DNA of 64,000 nt, from contig NZ_JADKPO010000005.1 of assembly GCF_015352445.1 (NCBI RefSeq), positions 124,001-188,000 on the forward strand, written 5' to 3'. The notes beneath the pieces were generated by a model, which was given only the letters and a program-made list of their open reading frames with translations, searched no databases and was not told where the DNA came from. Positions 38,349 to 48,729 of this stretch are shown one piece after another. How positions within the stretch are numbered: the stretch's first letter is position 1; each line of letters starts with the position of its first letter. This DNA is from Nocardioides agariphilus. Its GTDB lineage: Bacteria; Actinomycetota; Actinomycetes; Propionibacteriales; Nocardioidaceae. The position numbers were made by a program, and so were the translations under genes.

Positions 38349-39854
38349 TCAGGGGGACCTGATGGACCGGCCCGCGTATCGGGCCCACGGCTCGGCGGCC
38401 TTATCGGCGTGGAGGAACGCCACCTGCGCGCTGTAGCCGAGAGCCTCGGCCACGAGCGATGGTGGGCACTCGAGCACGAGCTCCCCGATCGCGCGGTTGC
38501 GGGCGCCGAGGAGGTTGACGCCGAGGTCGCGGAGACGATCCATCACGGTGTTGGGGTGGATGTACCGCCCGGCGAGAGTGCTGGGGAACAGCCAGGGACT
38601 GTCAGGCCCCGCGCCGGTGCGTAGGTTCGGCCGAGCGGCGAGGTGTGCGCGCAGGACTGAAGCGAACGGCTCGGGAACGTCAGTGGGGTGCTGGCCGAGG
38701 GTGATGCTCATGCCGGTGTCGGTGTCGTCGATGACGCTGGTCGGCAGTGTGACGACCTTGACCAGCGGCTGCGCGTAGAGCAGCAGGAGCATTCCGGCAA
38801 CGCGGTAGGGGAGTGACTCGCTGCTGCCGGTGAGGAGCTCCTGGATCCAGGCGAGTCGCTGGTCCTGGCTGAGCGACGGGCTGGACTTGGCCGATCGATG
38901 CTGGATGTTGACGCTGGTGTTCATGCGTGACTTCTTCGCAACGACGAAGAATGTCCTGATCGCGCTGCGTGTAGTCGGCCCAGTGGCGAGCCACTCGTCG
39001 ACATCCTGCTGGGTGCATGTCGCGGCGGTTCGTTGGTAAGTCTCGAGGAGCCAGAGGAGGAACTTCAGGGTTTCTGTGATCTCCTGTTTGGCGGAGTGGA
39101 CCGGCCCGCGGGTCGTGGCCCCCGCGGCTGCCTTGGCGCGGATGCGCCGCAGGTGGTGCCAGGTGGCGAAGTGCTGCACCGGCTGGCGCACTTCGGCGGG
39201 GAGGCCGTCGAGCTTGGCGTCGATCCACCGCTCGAAGCGGGGGAGATAGGGGTCGCGCTGTGGGAGCAGGCCGTGATGCTGCAGCAGCGCACGCAGATGC
39301 TCGGCTTGCTTACCGGGCACAGAGTCGAGACCTTCGTGCGATACCCGGATCGTGCCGTCGCCGAGTCCGCGAAGCAGTTCCTGGACCTTGGATGAGCGCT
39401 TCCAGACGATGATCGACTCGGGGCGGTCCGAGGCACACAACAAGTCGACCAGGCCGACCAGCTCAGGGGCGTTCGGTTCACCGCCGAGCAGGCCGTGGAG
39501 GTCGTCGCGGAGGGCGCAGCGGGCGCACAGTCGGCCGCGGTGGTGCCCGGCTTCGACGCCGCAGCATTCGCAGTGGAAGTCGTACGGGATCGCAGCGCAG
39601 GTCGAGCAGACCGGGTGGCCGTCGGCGTTGGGCGGGCCCGGCAGCAGACGGTCTTGGAGGCACTCGGGGCAGGTGCCGCGAGTATGGATGGCGTCGAAGT
39701 AGCAGATGTTGCAGAGTCGGCCTTCTGGCCACGTGGCTGCGAGTCGGGGGATGTTCCGGCCGCAGCGCGCACAGGGGTCGTCGCGGTTGCTTCTCGTGCG
39801 CGGTCGTCCGCGCAAGGTCGAGCGAGGGGAGAGGCCGATCGGCTTCGGATCCAT
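38349..39854 (-). CDS. Zinc-finger protein with degenerate tyrosine recombinase-like domain
   Basis: This 501-residue protein is the third gene of a recombinase module. Residues 28-113 carry six Cys pairs (C28/C31, C48/C51, C62/C65, C83/C86, C95 with C97/C98, C110/C113), enough for about three zinc sites. The rest has a helical core-binding-like region (about 225-330) and a C-terminal domain resembling tyrosine recombinases (LLLLYAQPLVKVVTLP to WARYAG). Where the first catalytic Arg is expected there is Gln, and the HxxR box reads ARNR, so it is probably catalytically dead but keeps a terminal Tyr. I infer a DNA-binding partner. The start ATG has CGGGAG upstream. Confidence 0.7.
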   Translation of the reverse strand: MDPKPIGLSPRSTLRGRPRTRSNRDDPCARCGRNIPRLAATWPEGRLCNICYFDAIHTRGTCPECLQDRLLPGPPNADGHPVCSTCAAIPYDFHCECCGVEAGHHRGRLCARCALRDDLHGLLGGEPNAPELVGLVDLLCASDRPESIIVWKRSSKVQELLRGLGDGTIRVSHEGLDSVPGKQAEHLRALLQHHGLLPQRDPYLPRFERWIDAKLDGLPAEVRQPVQHFATWHHLRRIRAKAAAGATTRGPVHSAKQEITETLKFLLWLLETYQRTAATCTQQDVDEWLATGPTTRSAIRTFFVVAKKSRMNTSVNIQHRSAKSSPSLSQDQRLAWIQELLTGSSESLPYRVAGMLLLLYAQPLVKVVTLPTSVIDDTDTGMSITLGQHPTDVPEPFASVLRAHLAARPNLRTGAGPDSPWLFPSTLAGRYIHPNTVMDRLRDLGVNLLGARNRAIGELVLECPPSLVAEALGYSAQVAFLHADKAAEPWARYAGRSIRSP

Positions 39855-39869
39855 CGGGACTCCCGAGCG

Positions 39870-40202
39870 CTATTCGTCGAGGATGTTCGCGCGGCGCGGC
39901 CGGACGGTTCGGTCGAGCGAGACGACGTTCGGTGGGGCAGCGGTGCCGGTCTTGCGGGCACGGACGTCGGCTGCGGTGGTGGTGAGCAGGTCTGCGGGCG
40001 TGCACTCGAAGATGTCGCACAGGGCCGCGATCACCTGGAGCGACATCCGCTCCGGACGTTGGTTGACGAGGCGGTAGACCTGCGGTCGGGACAGGGTGAT
40101 GTCGCGTTCGGCCAGCAGGGGAATGAGGTCTGTCGTGTTGTGCAGTCCTCGCGCCGCCATCAGCTCGGCCAGTCGCCACGTGTAGTCGACCTTGCGCTTC
40201 AT
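39870..40202 (-). CDS. XRE (Cro/CI-type) regulator of the recombinase module
   Basis: This 110-residue protein has a helix-turn-helix at about residues 8-70 (LLAERDITLSRPQVYRLVNQ, ALCDIFECTPADLL). It probably controls the module or helps assemble DNA complexes. Its start overlaps the stop of the tyrosine recombinase gene as ATGA, and the zinc-finger gene begins 15 bases after its stop, so all three form one operon. The C-terminal 40 residues are basic and unassigned. Confidence 0.85.
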   Translation of the reverse strand: MKRKVDYTWRLAELMAARGLHNTTDLIPLLAERDITLSRPQVYRLVNQRPERMSLQVIAALCDIFECTPADLLTTTAADVRARKTGTAAPPNVVSLDRTVRPRRANILDE

Positions 40203-41305
40203 GATGTGCCGTCCTCAATCCTGCGTTGCATGGCTTCCGTCACCGTACGGTCCAGCGCGTCCCTGAGCGTGGAGCGGCGGAAGTCGTCGGAGACGAACTG
40301 GTAGATCCCTGTGGTCGCCGCGTGCTCGTGGCCCATTTGGTACTGAACGAATCGCGGGTCCCAGCCATCCTCGAGAAGGTGCGTGGCGTACGAGCGCCGG
40401 AACGAATGAAAGTCGAGACCGTCGGGGAAGCCGAGTTCCTTGCAGTAACGGGTGAGGCGGCGGTTCATCGTCGACTCGCCCACCAGGTAGCCACGCTCGG
40501 TCGTGAACAAGTCGAGGGAGTCAGGTGCTCCGCGGCCGTTCGCGAGCCAGTCCTCAAATATCCCGGGCGTCCAGTGCCACACAGTCAGAACGCTGCGGGG
40601 CTTGGGCGGGGAGGCGCGCTTCGCCTTGCCGAACCGGACCTTGCAGACACCGAATGCGCCGAACTCGCGGGCGTGAGGGTTGCGCGCGAGGTCGACTGTC
40701 TGGAGACGCCGAACTTCGTTGAAGCGAAGGCCGTAGCCGTAGGCGATCTTCATCATGACTGCGTCGCGGTAGGCGGCGTGCCAGCCCTTGCGGCCGGATG
40801 CGCCGATGCGTTCAACCTCGTCATCGGCGTGATCAAACAGCGCCACGAGTTCCTCGCGCGTGTAGGGGCGCTTGCTGGGGCGGCCGTCGTACTCCTGGAC
40901 GTGGGGAGCGGTGTTCCAGTCGAAGAAGACCTGGGCCGGGTGCGTGCCAAAGTACTTCTCACAGATCCGGTCCCAGCCGTAGTCGGGGTTGCTGATGTAG
41001 CTGGTGAACGCTCGGAGGGCTGAGTGGTAGCCGCGGAGCGTCGAGTGGGAGACGTGCTTGACCGTGCGCAGGTCGGCCGAGAACTCCTCAACTATCGCCG
41101 GCGTCCAGTTCCACGGGTCCTCGTTGACGTGATCGATGAATCGGTGCACACAGCGCAGACGCTGCTCGATGGTGGCGAACTGGAGGTTGCGCGACAGCTG
41201 CTGGTTGCGCCAGCCGTCGAGCATCATCTGGAGCACCTGCTCGTCGGGCCGGAGGACCGGCATCGACTGCACCAGGTGGACTCGTCCTGAGCCGTCAATC
41301 TGCAT
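40199..41305 (-). CDS. Tyrosine-type site-specific recombinase
   Basis: This 368-residue integrase/recombinase cuts and rejoins DNA at specific sites. It has an N-terminal SAM-like core-binding domain (about 25-125) and a catalytic domain (about 145-345). The catalytic set is complete: R194 in YGYGLRFNEV, a Lys in RFGKAKR (227 or 229), H300 and R303 in HSFRRSYATHL, H326 in GHEH and Y335 in TTGIYQF. It is the first gene of a three-gene operon with an XRE regulator and a zinc-finger recombinase-like protein. The 400 bases upstream are repeat-rich and may contain its sites. No phage or conjugation genes are adjacent. Confidence 0.93.
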   Translation of the reverse strand: MQIDGSGRVHLVQSMPVLRPDEQVLQMMLDGWRNQQLSRNLQFATIEQRLRCVHRFIDHVNEDPWNWTPAIVEEFSADLRTVKHVSHSTLRGYHSALRAFTSYISNPDYGWDRICEKYFGTHPAQVFFDWNTAPHVQEYDGRPSKRPYTREELVALFDHADDEVERIGASGRKGWHAAYRDAVMMKIAYGYGLRFNEVRRLQTVDLARNPHAREFGAFGVCKVRFGKAKRASPPKPRSVLTVWHWTPGIFEDWLANGRGAPDSLDLFTTERGYLVGESTMNRRLTRYCKELGFPDGLDFHSFRRSYATHLLEDGWDPRFVQYQMGHEHAATTGIYQFVSDDFRRSTLRDALDRTVTEAMQRRIEDGTS

Positions 41306-41344
41306 CGAAACCCCCGAGATCCCGGTTACGTCCAGTGATTCAAT

Positions 41345-41547
41345 GATGCATCTGATGAGACCTCAACGGTGTTTGTGCAGGTCAGCGGCGTGTCGCCGAT
41401 GCCGTCGTGTCCGCCAATCTCGCAGTCGCCAGCCTGCCGCCAGCGCGCTAGACGCGGTGACGGTGCGGCGTTTCTGCAGGTCAAAGCCGCAGTGGGCTTC
41501 TTCGCGGGGTATTGGATCGAGCCATGTCTTGGTTGATTCATCTGATG
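41345..41547 (+). repeat. Direct repeat pair GATKCATCTGATG
   Basis: GATGCATCTGATG at 41345-41357 and GATTCATCTGATG at 41535-41547 match at 12 of 13 positions, 190 bases apart. They may be recombinase or regulator binding sites; this is inferred from position only. Confidence 0.5.
41371..41483 (+). repeat. Direct repeat pair GTTTSTGCAGGTCA
   Basis: GTTTGTGCAGGTCA at 41371-41384 and GTTTCTGCAGGTCA at 41470-41483 match at 13 of 14 positions, 99 bases apart, nested inside the other direct repeat pair. Both lie upstream of the recombinase start. Confidence 0.5.
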
Positions 41548-41566
41548 CAATACGCAGACTAGGACT

Positions 41567-41599
41567 TGACATAATGTCAGTTATCGGCGTTATGTCTGA
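41567..41599. repeat. Nested inverted repeats upstream of the sigma factor gene
   Basis: TGACAT-A-ATGTCA (41567-41579) is a perfect palindrome. GACATAA (41568-41574) also pairs with TTATGTC (41590-41596). This is the most A/T-rich part of the neighbourhood and is a candidate recombination core or operator. Confidence 0.5.
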
Positions 41600-41707
41600 C
41601 CCTCCCGGGACCGAACCGAAAGGGGCCCTGTCGACGTCACAGTGGCGGCACCGACAGCTTGCATGGGCAGCAGCATCCTCCTGCACGACCCGACCGGAAG
41701 GCGGACT

Positions 41708-42202
41708 GTGAGCGAGCGCGACGAGTTCACGGCGTTCTACGTCGCGAGCTGGGCACGCCTGTTCCGCACGACCTACGCCGTCGCCGGCGACCGGCAGCGA
41801 ACCGAGGATGCGCTGCAGACGGCGTTTGCCCAGGCATGGTCTCGCTGGTCGAAGGTCTCCTCGGCTGACGATCCGGCCGCCTACGTGCGTCGGATGGCGA
41901 TCAACGCGGCCATCAACGGCCATCGGCGTGCTTGGTCGCGTCGCGAGACGAGCGTTCCCGAGGTTCCGGACGTGCCGCTGCCTGACAGCTCACGACTCGA
42001 CCACCATGCGACCTGGCAGGCGGTCAGCCTGCTTGCGCCGCGGCAGCGGGCGGTCGTGGTGCTGCGCTACTACGAGGGACTCAGCGAGCGCGAGATCGCG
42101 GAGGTGCTGGGCTGTCGACCAGGCACGGTGAAGTCCCAGTCGTCGGCGGCGCTGGCCACGTTGCGAGCGCGGCTGGATGAGACAGAGGAGAGCCGGCGAT
42201 GA
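41708..42202 (+). CDS. SigE-family ECF sigma factor, second
   Basis: This 164-residue SigE-type ECF sigma factor has region 2 (FYVASWARLFRTTYAVAG, EDALQTAFAQAWSRW) and region 4 (LAPRQRAVVVLRYYEGLSER, VLGCRPGTVKSQSSAALATL). GTG at 41708 is preceded by GGAAGG. Its stop overlaps the start of the membrane-anchored Kelch-like gene (ATGA). It is a distant parallel of the sigma factor at 37678-38196, so two such pairs flank the recombinase module in opposite orientations. The target promoters are unknown. Confidence 0.88.
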   Translation: MSERDEFTAFYVASWARLFRTTYAVAGDRQRTEDALQTAFAQAWSRWSKVSSADDPAAYVRRMAINAAINGHRRAWSRRETSVPEVPDVPLPDSSRLDHHATWQAVSLLAPRQRAVVVLRYYEGLSEREIAEVLGCRPGTVKSQSSAALATLRARLDETEESRR

Positions 42203-43479
42203 CCGTCGAGGACCGCATCAGCAGCGCGCTGCGAGAGGGGCTGGACCGCATCCAGGTCTCCCCTGGCGACCCGCTCGCGGCACTCGGTTCCGGCGACTCC
42301 CTGCGTCACCGGCGTCGCTCAGCGCGCGTCGTGGCCGCCATCGCCGTGGTGTCGGTCGTTGCCGCGATCAGCGCTGTCATCGGGACCAGGGACAGTGCGG
42401 TTGAGCCGGCGCCCGCTCCGACTGTCGGCAGCTGGTCCGAGCTGCCCGCGCCGGCCCTGTCACCGCGCGCCGGAAGTCTGGCGGTGTGGACCGGGCAGGT
42501 GGCCATCTTCCTGGGTGGCCAGACCGAGGCGTTCTGCCCGCCCAGCGCAGACTGTGCCAGCCCCCCGACCTACGCGCGAGACGGCGCCGCCTACGACCCG
42601 TCGACGGGTCAGTGGCATGCCATCGCGGACGCGCCGGTCCCCGTGGCCTCCTACACGCCGCGGGTCGTCGTCGACGGACTGCTGGTGATCGTGGACGACG
42701 ACGGTGGCTGGCACGCCTACGATCCACACGCTGATGCCTGGCGCAGCCTGCCGGATCCGCCGAGTCGCACCGAGGCTTCCTACGCCGCCAGCATCAGCGC
42801 GACCGGGAGCTCGGTCTACGCGCTCGGCCGAGGCGATGTGGTCCTCGTGCTCGACGTCACCGAGGAGACCTGGAGCACCTTGCCCGCGAGCTCCGCCCGG
42901 CCACACCTGGACCAGGTGACGCTCCAGGCAACCCCGGAGGGCATCGTGCTGCTGGGGGTCGACGCCACCGCCGGGAACGACGGCACCGCGCCGTCGTACC
43001 TCCTGGCCGACGTCTTCCGCGACGGCGCCTGGCACCGCGCAGAGCGCAGCGACATGATGGGCGGCTACGGCTGGCACTGGACGGGCGAGCGCCTGGTCTC
43101 CCCGACACCGACCTGCGTCGACGGCGGCGAGGTGAACCCGTTCCCCGGCTGCATCCCCGAGGGCGGCACCTTCGACCCCGCCACAGGCGTATGGGGTGGG
43201 CTCCCACCGGCCCCCGATATCGGCGGAGGGACGAGTTGGCAGCTGACCGCCCAGGGCGGTCCGCGGATGCTCAGCTACGGACTGACCTACGACGACGCAG
43301 CGCGGGCCTGGTACTCCGTGGGTGCACCGCGTGGCGCCGAAAGTCTGATGGACGCTGCGGCCGTCGTCACCGACGACGCGGTGATCGCCTTCGGCGGGGT
43401 CGAGTTCGGTGAGGGTGAGGAATTCGTGCTCGGCGCCCGCGCGACCAGCCGGGCCTGGACGTGGCACGGCACTTCCTGA
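42199..43479 (+). CDS. Membrane-anchored Kelch-like propeller protein
   Basis: This 426-residue protein is coupled to the sigma factor before it. A short cytoplasmic segment (1-40) precedes one membrane helix (about 43-62); the outer part resembles Kelch/galactose oxidase repeats (SPRAGSLAVWTGQVAIFLGG, YDPSTGQWHAIADAP, LVVDV-like strands, FDPATGVWGGLPPAP). It may sense an envelope signal and control the sigma factor, which is inferred from the pairing. No zinc anti-sigma motif is seen in the cytoplasmic segment. It ends 13 bases from the convergent SRPBCC gene. Confidence 0.78.
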   Translation: MTVEDRISSALREGLDRIQVSPGDPLAALGSGDSLRHRRRSARVVAAIAVVSVVAAISAVIGTRDSAVEPAPAPTVGSWSELPAPALSPRAGSLAVWTGQVAIFLGGQTEAFCPPSADCASPPTYARDGAAYDPSTGQWHAIADAPVPVASYTPRVVVDGLLVIVDDDGGWHAYDPHADAWRSLPDPPSRTEASYAASISATGSSVYALGRGDVVLVLDVTEETWSTLPASSARPHLDQVTLQATPEGIVLLGVDATAGNDGTAPSYLLADVFRDGAWHRAERSDMMGGYGWHWTGERLVSPTPTCVDGGEVNPFPGCIPEGGTFDPATGVWGGLPPAPDIGGGTSWQLTAQGGPRMLSYGLTYDDAARAWYSVGAPRGAESLMDAAAVVTDDAVIAFGGVEFGEGEEFVLGARATSRAWTWHGTS

Positions 43480-43492
43480 CGGCCCGGTGTCG

Positions 43493-43954
43493 TCAATGCC
43501 AGTTGCTGACCTGTACGTCGCGGGGTGCCGGCTGGCCGCTCCCCGTCTCGGTGAGGGACTTCAGGCTCATCAAGAAGGTCGCCCACTTGGTGCTGCAGTG
43601 GTACATGAACGGCACGACCTCCCGCCAGCCGGAGTGGCGGAACATCACGATCGTGAAGCCGTCCTCCTGCGAGAGCTCGAAGGAGACCTCCGTGCCGAGC
43701 CACTCGTCCGGTCCTGCTACGACCTCCCAGCGCACGAGCTCGCAGGGCGCCACCTCGAGCACCTGCATGTCGAAGCCACCCGGCTCGGGTGCCCCGGCGA
43801 ACCGGAACCGGATGACTCCCCCTGCCTCGCCGGCGTCACCGTCCTGCTTGGTGTCCTCGGTCCACCAGCCCGCGAGGCCCTCGACCGTCGTCAGTGCGCG
43901 ATAGACGTCCTCGGGCGAGGCCACGGCCCCGATCCTGTGCACGATGTCCAACAT
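43493..43954 (-). CDS. SRPBCC (AHSA1-like) domain protein
   Basis: This 153-residue START/AHSA1-like protein has a helix-grip fold that binds small hydrophobic ligands; the ligand is unknown. The pattern VASPEDVYRALTTVEGLAGWW at the start and FRHSGWREVVPFMYHCSTKW near the end are typical of the family. The ATG at 43954 has a very strong ribosome site (AAGGAGAAGAACC). It is the last of three genes on the minus strand (SRPBCC, ArsR, SRPBCC) under the twin ArsR operators, although a 100-base gap separates it from the ArsR gene. Confidence 0.87.
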   Translation of the reverse strand: MLDIVHRIGAVASPEDVYRALTTVEGLAGWWTEDTKQDGDAGEAGGVIRFRFAGAPEPGGFDMQVLEVAPCELVRWEVVAGPDEWLGTEVSFELSQEDGFTIVMFRHSGWREVVPFMYHCSTKWATFLMSLKSLTETGSGQPAPRDVQVSNWH

Positions 43955-44056
43955 GGTTCTTCTCCTTCTACCTTGAGTTCTACCTTGATGTGCGCACCCT
44001 GGTCCGGGCGCGCTCGACCGCGTCGCCACGGACGTGGCGACGTTGCTGCGGAGGGC

Positions 44057-44410
44057 TCAGTCGTCCCGGCTGGGCGCGCTGCGCTCGATGGCCTCTGCGA
44101 TCCGCTTGATGCGGGCCAGTCGGCCGTCCCAGGCGGCGCTCACCGAGGCGAGCTGGGCCACGGCCCGGGCGAGCTGCGCCTCGTCGACGTCGTAACGGCG
44201 CTCACGCCCGGCCATCGAGCCGTGCACGAGACCGACGCGGTCCAGGACGCCGAGGTGCTTGGCCACCGCCTGGCGGGTGACCGGCAGCTGGTCGCTGAGC
44301 GTGGTGGCAGTGCCGCCTCCCTCGACCAGCAGCAGGTCGAGCATCCGACGCCGGGTCGGGTCTCCGATCGCTGACCACAGGTCGTCGTCGACGGCGCTGC
44401 CGGCGCTCAT
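44057..44410 (-). CDS. ArsR family repressor
   Basis: This 117-residue winged-helix regulator of the ArsR type (DDDLWSAIGDPTRRRMLDLL, QLPVTRQAVAKHLGVLDRVG, YDVDEAQLARA) has no metal-binding Cys, so it belongs to the subgroup paired with SRPBCC proteins. Its start overlaps the stop of the preceding SRPBCC gene (ATGA). It probably represses the operon by binding the two 15-bp palindromes at 44904-44918 and 44949-44963. The effector is unknown and may be a ligand of the SRPBCC partners. Confidence 0.9.
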   Translation of the reverse strand: MSAGSAVDDDLWSAIGDPTRRRMLDLLLVEGGGTATTLSDQLPVTRQAVAKHLGVLDRVGLVHGSMAGRERRYDVDEAQLARAVAQLASVSAAWDGRLARIKRIAEAIERSAPSRDD

Positions 44411-44877
44411 CGCGCGGCCGCCACTCGCCCGGCGTAGGCCTCGAGACGCGGCAGGAAGTAGTCCCAGCCGCTGGTGTGGTCACGGTAGGCCTCCTCGGGG
44501 ACCGCCGCCTCCCAACCCCGCTCGCGGAAGCCCTGCTCGCTGAATCTGAGCAGGGTGCCGGAGCCCACCGCCACCAGGTCGAACGTGACCAGCAGCGAGT
44601 TGTCCGGCGCGGCAACCAGACCGTCGTCGTAGGTCCAGCGGAACGCGAACCGACGCGGTGGGTCGGCCTCGACGACCGTGAGTGCCTCGAGCTTCGTACC
44701 TTCTGGCCTGACGAAGCTGATCCGGCCTGTGCCGCCTGTGGACGGCTCGAGCTCGGCCTCGTCGGGCCACCACTGGCTGAGGTGCTCGGGCTCGCTGACG
44801 ACGCGGTAGACGATGTCGGGAGATGCCTCGATGTGGATCTCACGCTCGATGGTGCCGAACTCCGTGCCCAGACCCAT
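44407..44877 (-). CDS. SRPBCC (AHSA1-like) domain protein, operon leader
   Basis: This 156-residue START/AHSA1-like protein has EREIHIEASPDIVYRVVSEP, HLSQWWPDEAELEP, and EEAYRDHTSGWDYFLPRLEAY near the end. The ATG at 44877 follows AGGGGAG at good spacing; an in-frame ATG near 44898 adds ten residues but has a weaker site and lies close to an operator. It is the first gene of the SRPBCC-ArsR unit and is coupled to arsR. The ligand and role are unknown. Confidence 0.88.
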   Translation of the reverse strand: MGLGTEFGTIEREIHIEASPDIVYRVVSEPEHLSQWWPDEAELEPSTGGTGRISFVRPEGTKLEALTVVEADPPRRFAFRWTYDDGLVAAPDNSLLVTFDLVAVGSGTLLRFSEQGFRERGWEAAVPEEAYRDHTSGWDYFLPRLEAYAGRVAAAR

Positions 44878-44903
44878 GGTCCGCTCCCCTGCCGTCATCT
44901 CGC

Positions 44904-44918
44904 GCAACTAATGGTTGC
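44904..44918. promoter_or_regulatory. ArsR operator, proximal copy
   Basis: On the minus strand this reads GCAACCATTAGTTGC, with 5-bp arms around a 5-bp centre. It differs at one position of 15 from the distal copy 45 bp away. It lies just downstream of the -10 box, over the expected transcription start. Confidence 0.65.
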
Positions 44919-44923
44919 AGATG

Positions 44924-44952
44924 ACGATAGGGCAAGGATGGTCTATGCGCAA
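44924..44952 (-). promoter_or_regulatory. Promoter of the SRPBCC-ArsR operon
   Basis: On the minus strand, TTGCGC (44947-44952) and TATCGT (44924-44929) are separated by 17 bases. The -35 box overlaps the distal operator, and the proximal operator lies just past the -10 box. Confidence 0.6.
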
Positions 44953-44963
44953 CCTTTAGTTGC
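44949..44963. promoter_or_regulatory. ArsR operator, distal copy
   Basis: GCAACCTTTAGTTGC on the plus strand is inverted relative to the proximal copy. It overlaps both the -35 box and the stop codon of the P450 gene. Confidence 0.65.
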
Positions 44964-46151
44964 GAAACCGAAGCGGGAAGGTGACGGCGCCCGTGTTGCC
45001 GGAGACCGGCAGCCACTCGCCCGGGCCGTCGGCCTCGATGTCGGGCAGCCGTCGCGCGAGCAAGGGCAGCGCCACGCTCATGTCGGTGCGAGCCACGAAG
45101 TGGCCCAGACAGTGGTGCACTCCCCCGCCGAACCCGCTGTGCAACGGCCGGTCGGTGACAGTGATGTCGAACGCAGGTTGTTGCCCCATCACGCGTGGGT
45201 CGGTGCCGGCGGAGTGGGAGAGCACCTGAACGATGCCGCCCGCAGGGATGTGCAGGCCGTCGAGGTCGACGTCGTCGATGGCCTCCCTGGTGACCCAGGT
45301 GACGGTCGGGTTGACCCGCATCACCTCCTCGACGGCCGCGGGGCCGAGCTCCGGCCGCTGGCCCAGCAGTGACCACTGGTCGGGGTGGCGCAGGAAGGTC
45401 TGCAGCGCGAGGCCGAGCTGGTTGCGGGTCGTCTCCATGCCGGCGAAGGCCAGGAACACCAGCCCCACGCTCAGCTCGCGCTCGGTGAGCGCGTCGTCGA
45501 GGTCGTGAGCCGTGACCAGCGTGCTGACCAGGTCGTCACCGGGACGGGTGCCTCCACCCGCACGGCGGTCGGCGATGGCGCGGTCGACGTAGGTGGTCAG
45601 TCCTTCGAGGGCGGCCTCGATGCGCGGGAGGTCCTCGCGCACGCGGATGCCGAAGGACTTGCCGAGGTCATCAGCCCAGTGGGCCACCTGTGCCCAGTGG
45701 TCCTCGGGCAGACCGTGCAGCTGGCACAGCACGCGGGCGGCATAGGGCTCGGCGAACTCACCGATGAACTCCACTCGTCCACGCGCCGCGAACGCATCGA
45801 CCAGCTCGTTGGCCAGGACCTGGAACTGCGGCCGCATCGCCTCGATGGCCCTGCTGCGGAAGGCCGGCCCGAGCAGCCGCCGTAACCTCAGGTGGTCGTC
45901 TCCCTCCAGGCTGAGAAGCGTCTCGGACCACCACTGGACGAACGGGCCCTCGTGGACGCCGTTCTGCGCCGGCCACTTGGCGTTGCCCTGCTGGAAGCGC
46001 CGGTCCTTGAGCACGGCGTTGCCCTGCTCGTAGCGCAGGATCGCCCAGCCGTAGGGCGTCTCGGCGTACCAGTCGCGCTCGCGTGCCTCGATCACCTGGG
46101 CCGACGTGACGTCGAAGGACGGGTCAGCAAGGTCGAGGAAGGAGGTCCCGC

Positions 46152-46155
<4 letters not shown>
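44956..46155 (-). CDS. Cytochrome P450
   Basis: This 399-residue bacterial class I P450 probably hydroxylates a small molecule with electrons from ferredoxin. The haem loop is [15 protein letters not shown], the ExxR motif is in VEEVMR, and the I-helix reads [11 protein letters not shown], with Glu where Asp is common. The GTG start overlaps the stop of the UvrA-like gene (GTGA), so both come from one message. The substrate cannot be told from the sequence. No ferredoxin gene is adjacent. Confidence 0.93.
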
Positions 46156-48524
<2,369 letters not shown>

Positions 48525-48729
48525 TCGTCTCTCCCTCGACTGGTGCGCCCACTCAGCTGACGACCGCGACCGGCGGAACGTGACAGGCAGCCGCGCCCAA
48601 CCTAACGTCGGTCACCGACGGCGTGGTTCCCCCCAGGTCCGGGTCCGGCGAAGTCAGACGATTCGCCTCAGGCGGGGCCGGCGGCGCCTATGCTGCTAAG
48701 CCGCGTCCAGTCCGTCTCGTGAGGATCTC

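Larger units (their letters stand above)
41306..41707. other. Repeat-rich non-coding DNA between recombinase and sigma gene
   Basis: This 402-base gap has no convincing gene and is richer in A/T than its surroundings. It holds two near-identical direct repeat pairs (41345-41357 with 41535-41547, and 41371-41384 with 41470-41483) and nested inverted repeats (41567-41599). It should contain the divergent promoters of the recombinase operon and the sigma factor gene, and possibly the recombination site. Confidence 0.6.

Noticed and set aside
38197-41707. A tRNA gene as integration site of the recombinase module
   Set aside because: No cloverleaf or T-loop sequence (GGTTCGANTCC type) was seen on either strand near the module.
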